Translations under genes and position numbers: made by a program
Assembly (NCBI RefSeq): GCF_001611795.1
Contig: NZ_CP015098.1
Location: forward strand, 1,240,001 to 1,304,000
Origin: Streptomyces qaidamensis
GTDB lineage: Bacteria > Actinomycetota > Actinomycetes > Streptomycetales > Streptomycetaceae
DNA length: 64,000 nucleotides
Direction of reading: 5' to 3'
Shown: positions 61,144 through 64,000 of the stretch, one piece after another
Layout: every line of letters begins with the position of its first letter
Position numbering within the stretch: position 1 is the first letter of the stretch
The notes under the pieces: model-generated
Database searches by the model: none
The model's input: the letters and a program-made list of their open reading frames with translations, nothing else
Told to the model about the DNA's origin: nothing

Positions 61144-62364
61144 GTGACCGACACGAGCGACACCCGGCCGGCCGAGGGTGAAACGAAAACTCCGCCGCAG
61201 AGCCGACTGCACCACCTGATGCGCTACCTCCCCCTGGTCGCTCCTTTCCTGCTGTGGGCCGTGCCGTGCTGGGTGATCGTGCACACCGGCCAGCACTGGC
61301 CGCTGCCCGTCACGCTGGTCGGCACCGCCCTGTTCGTCCTCGGCCTCGTCGGTATGCCGCTCGCGATGGCGCGCGGCCACGGCCGACGTCAGCAGGACCG
61401 GGCGGCGATCATCGGTGACACTCTGCTGGGCACCAGCTGGGTCCTGTTCACCTGGTCCGTTCTGCTCGGCCTCCTCTTGCGGCTCGCGCTGGCCGCGGCC
61501 GGAGTGGGAGAGAGCCAAGACCGGGCCCGAATCGTCACCTGGGCCGTCCTCGGTGTCACCGTGGTGCTGCTCGCCTGGGGGCACCTCGAGGCCCGCCGCG
61601 TGCCCCGGGTGCGCCGGCTCGACGTGCAACTGCCACGGCTGGGCCCCGGGTTGGACGGCATGCGTGTCGTCCTCATCACCGACACCCATTACGGCCCGCT
61701 CGATCGCGCTCGTTGGTCGGCACGGGTGTGCGAGACGGTGAACGCTCTGGAAGCCGACCTGGTCTGCCACACCGGCGACATCGCGGACGGTACGGCCGAA
61801 CGCCGCCGCGCCCAGGCCGCACCACTCGCAACCGTGCGGGCCACCCGGGCCCGTGTCTACGTCACCGGCAACCACGAGTACTACAGCGAGGCACAGGGCT
61901 GGATCGACCTGATGGACGAGTTGGGCTGGGAGCCGCTGCGCAACCGCCATCTGCTGCTCGAACGTGGAGGCGACACCCTCGTAGTCGCCGGCGTGGATGA
62001 CGTCACCGCCGAGTCCTCCGGCCTGGCCGGCCACCGCGCCGACCTCGCCCGCGCCCTGACCGGAGCCGACCCCCACCTGCCCGTCCTGCTCCTGGCACAC
62101 CAGCCCAAGTTCATCGACCCAGCAGCAGCCGCCGGCATCGACCTCCAACTCTCCGGCCACACCCACGGCGGCCAGATCTGGCCCTTCCACCACCTTGTCC
62201 GCATCGACCAGCCCACCCTCGCCGGCCTCAGCCACCACGGCTCTCGCACTCTCCTCTACACCAGCCGCGGCACCGGCTTCTGGGGCCCGCCGTTCCGTCT
62301 CTTCGCCCCCAGCGAGATCACCCTGCTCGTGCTCCGCTCCCCGCACCCGCCCACCTCGACGTAG
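61144..62364 (+). CDS. membrane-anchored metallophosphoesterase (YkuE/calcineurin type)
   Basis: A 406-residue protein. Four N-terminal membrane helices (residues about 27-145: LVAPFLLWAVPCWVIVHTG, TLVGTALFVLGLVGMPL, LLGTSWVLFTWSVLLGLLLRLAL, IVTWAVLGVTVVLLAWGHL) precede a calcineurin-like catalytic domain: metal motifs VVLITDTHYGPLDR, DLVCHTGDIADGT, YVTGNHEYYS, LLLAHQPKF and LSGHTHGGQIWPFH. The active site probably faces the cytosol or surface; the substrate may be a lipid-linked or nucleotide phosphate. GTG start after GGAGGAGC. Confidence 0.9.
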   Translation: MTDTSDTRPAEGETKTPPQSRLHHLMRYLPLVAPFLLWAVPCWVIVHTGQHWPLPVTLVGTALFVLGLVGMPLAMARGHGRRQQDRAAIIGDTLLGTSWVLFTWSVLLGLLLRLALAAAGVGESQDRARIVTWAVLGVTVVLLAWGHLEARRVPRVRRLDVQLPRLGPGLDGMRVVLITDTHYGPLDRARWSARVCETVNALEADLVCHTGDIADGTAERRRAQAAPLATVRATRARVYVTGNHEYYSEAQGWIDLMDELGWEPLRNRHLLLERGGDTLVVAGVDDVTAESSGLAGHRADLARALTGADPHLPVLLLAHQPKFIDPAAAAGIDLQLSGHTHGGQIWPFHHLVRIDQPTLAGLSHHGSRTLLYTSRGTGFWGPPFRLFAPSEITLLVLRSPHPPTST

Positions 62365-62714
62365 CACTCGACGCCTGTGCCATGCGCAAGGCCCGGTGGG
62401 TGCTACACGGAGCCCAGGCATTTCTGTCACATCCGGGATCGTTGGCGCGTGGCACTCGGATAGTTTTTCACCGATACAGCGAGACGCACAGTTGCGTTGT
62501 GGCAGTAAGCCACCCTGAGCATCCGGTGCTCGACCGCACCCAAGGGGACTCCCGTTCGAGGGGCGCTTTTCCGATCGAACGGGCAACGGCTGCCGGCAAG
62601 AGGCAGGTTCATGCGATTCCCGACCTCGATCTTCATTCGTCTGCTTTGCTTGATTATCGGTTGGCGAGCGTCCAGAGGAACTCTGCGCTCACTCGGTCAT
62701 GCAAGGAGCAGGAC
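62365..62714. other. intergenic region upstream of the GTPase-like cassette
   Basis: A 350-bp region with lower GC than its neighbours. It holds a perfect 9-bp inverted repeat, CCCGTTCGA (62551-62559) and TCGAACGGG (62575-62583), with 15 bases between, a likely operator for the following cassette. A possible frame from 62382 has poor codon bias; no gene is called. Confidence 0.5.
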
Positions 62715-63380
62715 TTGCCACTACCTGTGATCGTCGGTGCCGTCGTGTTGTCGGGAGTGGTCGGGACGGCTCTCACGGTCCGTCAGCTCAAACGCCCAGC
62801 GAAGATCATCTTGCTCGGTGAGGGCATGAGCGGCAAGACCACGCTGCTCAACACCTGGCAGGGCAAGTGGGACGAGCCGGTGCACCGGACCCATCCAGCG
62901 GGCGAGTTCATCGGAAGGATACGGCTGGACACGGGGAAGAAGGTTCTCTGGATCGACAAGCCGCTCAAGTTCAGGAACGTCAAGGACTTCAGCGGGATGG
63001 ACGAAATCCTGGACGCCTCACGAGACGGCGTGGAGGCAGCCCAATACATCCTCTACCTCATCAAGGCGCCGCAGCTGGAAACGGATGAGGAAAACCCCGG
63101 AGCATCCGAGGCATATGAGCGGCTCATCGCTGACGCCGCCCGCATCAAGAGATACAGCACCAAGATCAAGAAGGTCATCCTCGTGATCACCTTCACCGAC
63201 AAGGACTCCCGGTACGAACTCCTGGGCCATGCCGCCTATCTGACTCGTGTACGCGGACAGCTCAGCGACCTCATCAGCCTGCTGAGCATGCGCAACAAGA
63301 CCAAGGTGGTGGCCGGCAGCCTCGCCACACGTGAATCCGCCGACCTCCTCGCGGGCGAAGTCGTCCAGGCGATGCTATGA
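62715..63380 (+). CDS. membrane-anchored small GTPase-like P-loop protein
   Basis: A 221-residue protein. Residues about 4-22 form a membrane helix (PVIVGAVVLSGVVGTALTV), followed by a GTPase-like domain: P-loop GEGMSGKTTLL (Walker A at 35-42), a candidate DxxG in KDFSGMDEIL, and a G4-like VILVITFTDKDSRYELLG in place of a canonical NKxD. The domain resembles ARF/SRPRB-type GTPases. The TTG at 62715 is supported by AAGGAGC upstream. It overlaps the next gene by ATGA. Codon use is less GC-biased than surrounding genes, suggesting transfer. Function unknown; position at the head of a cassette of unknown proteins suggests signalling or immunity. Confidence 0.75.
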   Translation: MPLPVIVGAVVLSGVVGTALTVRQLKRPAKIILLGEGMSGKTTLLNTWQGKWDEPVHRTHPAGEFIGRIRLDTGKKVLWIDKPLKFRNVKDFSGMDEILDASRDGVEAAQYILYLIKAPQLETDEENPGASEAYERLIADAARIKRYSTKIKKVILVITFTDKDSRYELLGHAAYLTRVRGQLSDLISLLSMRNKTKVVAGSLATRESADLLAGEVVQAML

Positions 63381-63880
63381 GTGTCATCGTCAAGCTGGTG
63401 TACGCGGAGTACGAGAGCGGCGAACCGCCCTTCGTCTGGCTCGACGGGACGCGCCGGAGATCCGAGGAGAAGCGAACGGCGATCCAGTGGATCGGCAAGG
63501 TCTGCCGACGAGGGCGGGAGCGCCGGGGCGAGCCCGGTCTGGCGGTCCGCCTCGGGGATTGGCTGTTGATCCAGACAACGGTCGGACTCGGCCATGAAGG
63601 CAAGGGGCCTCAGGGCGTCGTCTTCATCGTCAAAGGTCCCGGCTCCGCAGTCGACTGGGAGTCCGCGGCCACAGAACGGATCACCGGAGTACTGCGCGAC
63701 GGCAGAATCACTGTGGATCGTGAGAAGTTCCGCTCCGTTCTCGCCTGGGCCGCCAGATCGAGAGTCGACGACAAGAAGCAGACTCTGAAGGCCATGCTGG
63801 GGGGCCCATGGGAGGCCGCCAGGACGAGAAGGAAGCGGATCGACGAGAAGACAGATGGGGAACATGCAGATTCCGGATGA
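63377..63880 (+). CDS. hypothetical protein coupled to the GTPase-like gene
   Basis: A 167-residue protein with alternating strands and helices: SVIVKLVYAEYESGEPPFVWLDGTRRRSEEK, LAVRLGDWLLIQTTVGLGHEGKGPQGVVFIVKG, AATERITGVLRDGRITVDREKFRSVLAWAA, then a basic tail RTRRKRIDEKTDGEHADSG. No known domain is recognised, and it has no signal or membrane segment. Starts inside the stop of the GTPase-like gene (ATGA) and ends 26 bp into the next gene, so all three are co-translated. Confidence 0.75.
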   Translation: MSVIVKLVYAEYESGEPPFVWLDGTRRRSEEKRTAIQWIGKVCRRGRERRGEPGLAVRLGDWLLIQTTVGLGHEGKGPQGVVFIVKGPGSAVDWESAATERITGVLRDGRITVDREKFRSVLAWAARSRVDDKKQTLKAMLGGPWEAARTRRKRIDEKTDGEHADSG

Positions 63881-64000
63881 ACTGGCCGATCGGCTGCTGA
63901 CGGTATCGCTGGAGGATTTCGTTCGCATCTCCGACGATGACCCGGAGCGGCTGCGCGATCATCGCATCACGATCGTGCCGGTTCCGCTGTTCGGTCGTTG
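63855..64000 (+). CDS. partial unknown gene, runs off the window
   Basis: Open from ATG 63855 (or ATG 63864) to the window end, starting MGNMQIPDELADRLLTVSLE then DFVRISDDDPERLRDHRIT. It overlaps the previous gene by 26 bp. The N terminus shows no signal peptide; too little is present to assign a family. It is the third member of the cassette. Confidence 0.65.
   Translation, partial: MGNMQIPDELADRLLTVSLEDFVRISDDDPERLRDHRITIVPVPLFGR

Overview
The window is high-GC actinobacterial DNA and is most simply read as part of a Streptomyces chromosome. The signs are very high GC with strong third-position bias, frequent GTG and TTG starts behind GGAGG-type ribosome sites, twin-arginine and lipobox secretion signals, secreted glycoside hydrolases with ricin-type CBM13 modules, and families typical of streptomycetes (DUF5997, Rv1733c-like, FUSC, helix-turn-helix/MmyB, ECF with SnoaL tail). 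No tRNA, rRNA, CRISPR array or replication origin was seen.

Layout. 1-13.7 kb is ordinary chromosome: a PaaX-like regulator divergent from an AidB-type acyl-CoA dehydrogenase across a nested palindrome, a HEAT-repeat protein, an Rv1733c-like membrane protein, a BNR-repeat protein, uracil-DNA glycosylase overlapping a BadF/NagK-type kinase, a CbiX-like protein, a lactonase with a DasR-type (dre) site, an FUSC membrane protein divergent from an Lrp/AsnC regulator, and a HAD phosphatase. 13.8-17.8 kb is one 1310-residue protein: a short RHIM/amyloid-like N-terminal motif, a helical region, an Hsp90/GHKL ATPase and a C-terminal array of small helical (wHTH-like) repeats. It looks like a self-contained conflict or immunity protein and is the most unusual gene here. 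17.9-22.9 kb holds a secreted GH127 enzyme with a LamG domain inserted in it, a DUF4142 protein, a LysR-type effector domain without its HTH, and a DUF5997 protein. 23.0-28.5 kb is a tight five-gene operon for aldarate (probably D-glucarate) uptake and conversion: lipoprotein, two permeases, 5-dehydro-4-deoxyglucarate dehydratase and glucarate dehydratase. It sits behind a consensus promoter and a perfect 9-bp inverted repeat. 30-32.9 kb is a GAF regulator followed by acetaldehyde dehydrogenase.

32.9-47 kb is a scarred region. It carries pseudogene fragments (ankyrin protein, crotonase, flavin reductase), a frameshifted IS5-family element with 11-bp ends and TTA target repeats, a decayed IS30 element, and a second IS5-family element with 33-bp ends and an amber codon in its transposase. 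Intact catabolic genes survive between them: an inositol-type cluster (two TIM-barrel isomerases, a dehydrogenase, an ABC binding lipoprotein and a LacI regulator with its operators), and a TetR regulator with paired operators in front of itself and of an alpha/beta hydrolase followed by a CocE-type hydrolase.

47.1-53.7 kb is a PaoABCD-like molybdenum hydroxylase operon (2Fe-2S, FAD, Mo subunits and an XdhC chaperone), continued by moaA and a shortened MoaE-like gene. 53.7-55.8 kb has an HTH/MmyB regulator and an ECF sigma factor. 55.9-60.8 kb is a hemicellulose locus: a GH10 xylanase and a CE1-type esterase transcribed left, and a GH62 arabinofuranosidase transcribed right, all with ricin modules, around a divergent control region rich in TTCGAA-like palindromes. 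61.1 kb onward has a membrane metallophosphoesterase. A somewhat AT-richer, tightly overlapping cassette follows (membrane-anchored small GTPase-like protein and two unknown proteins), and runs off the window.
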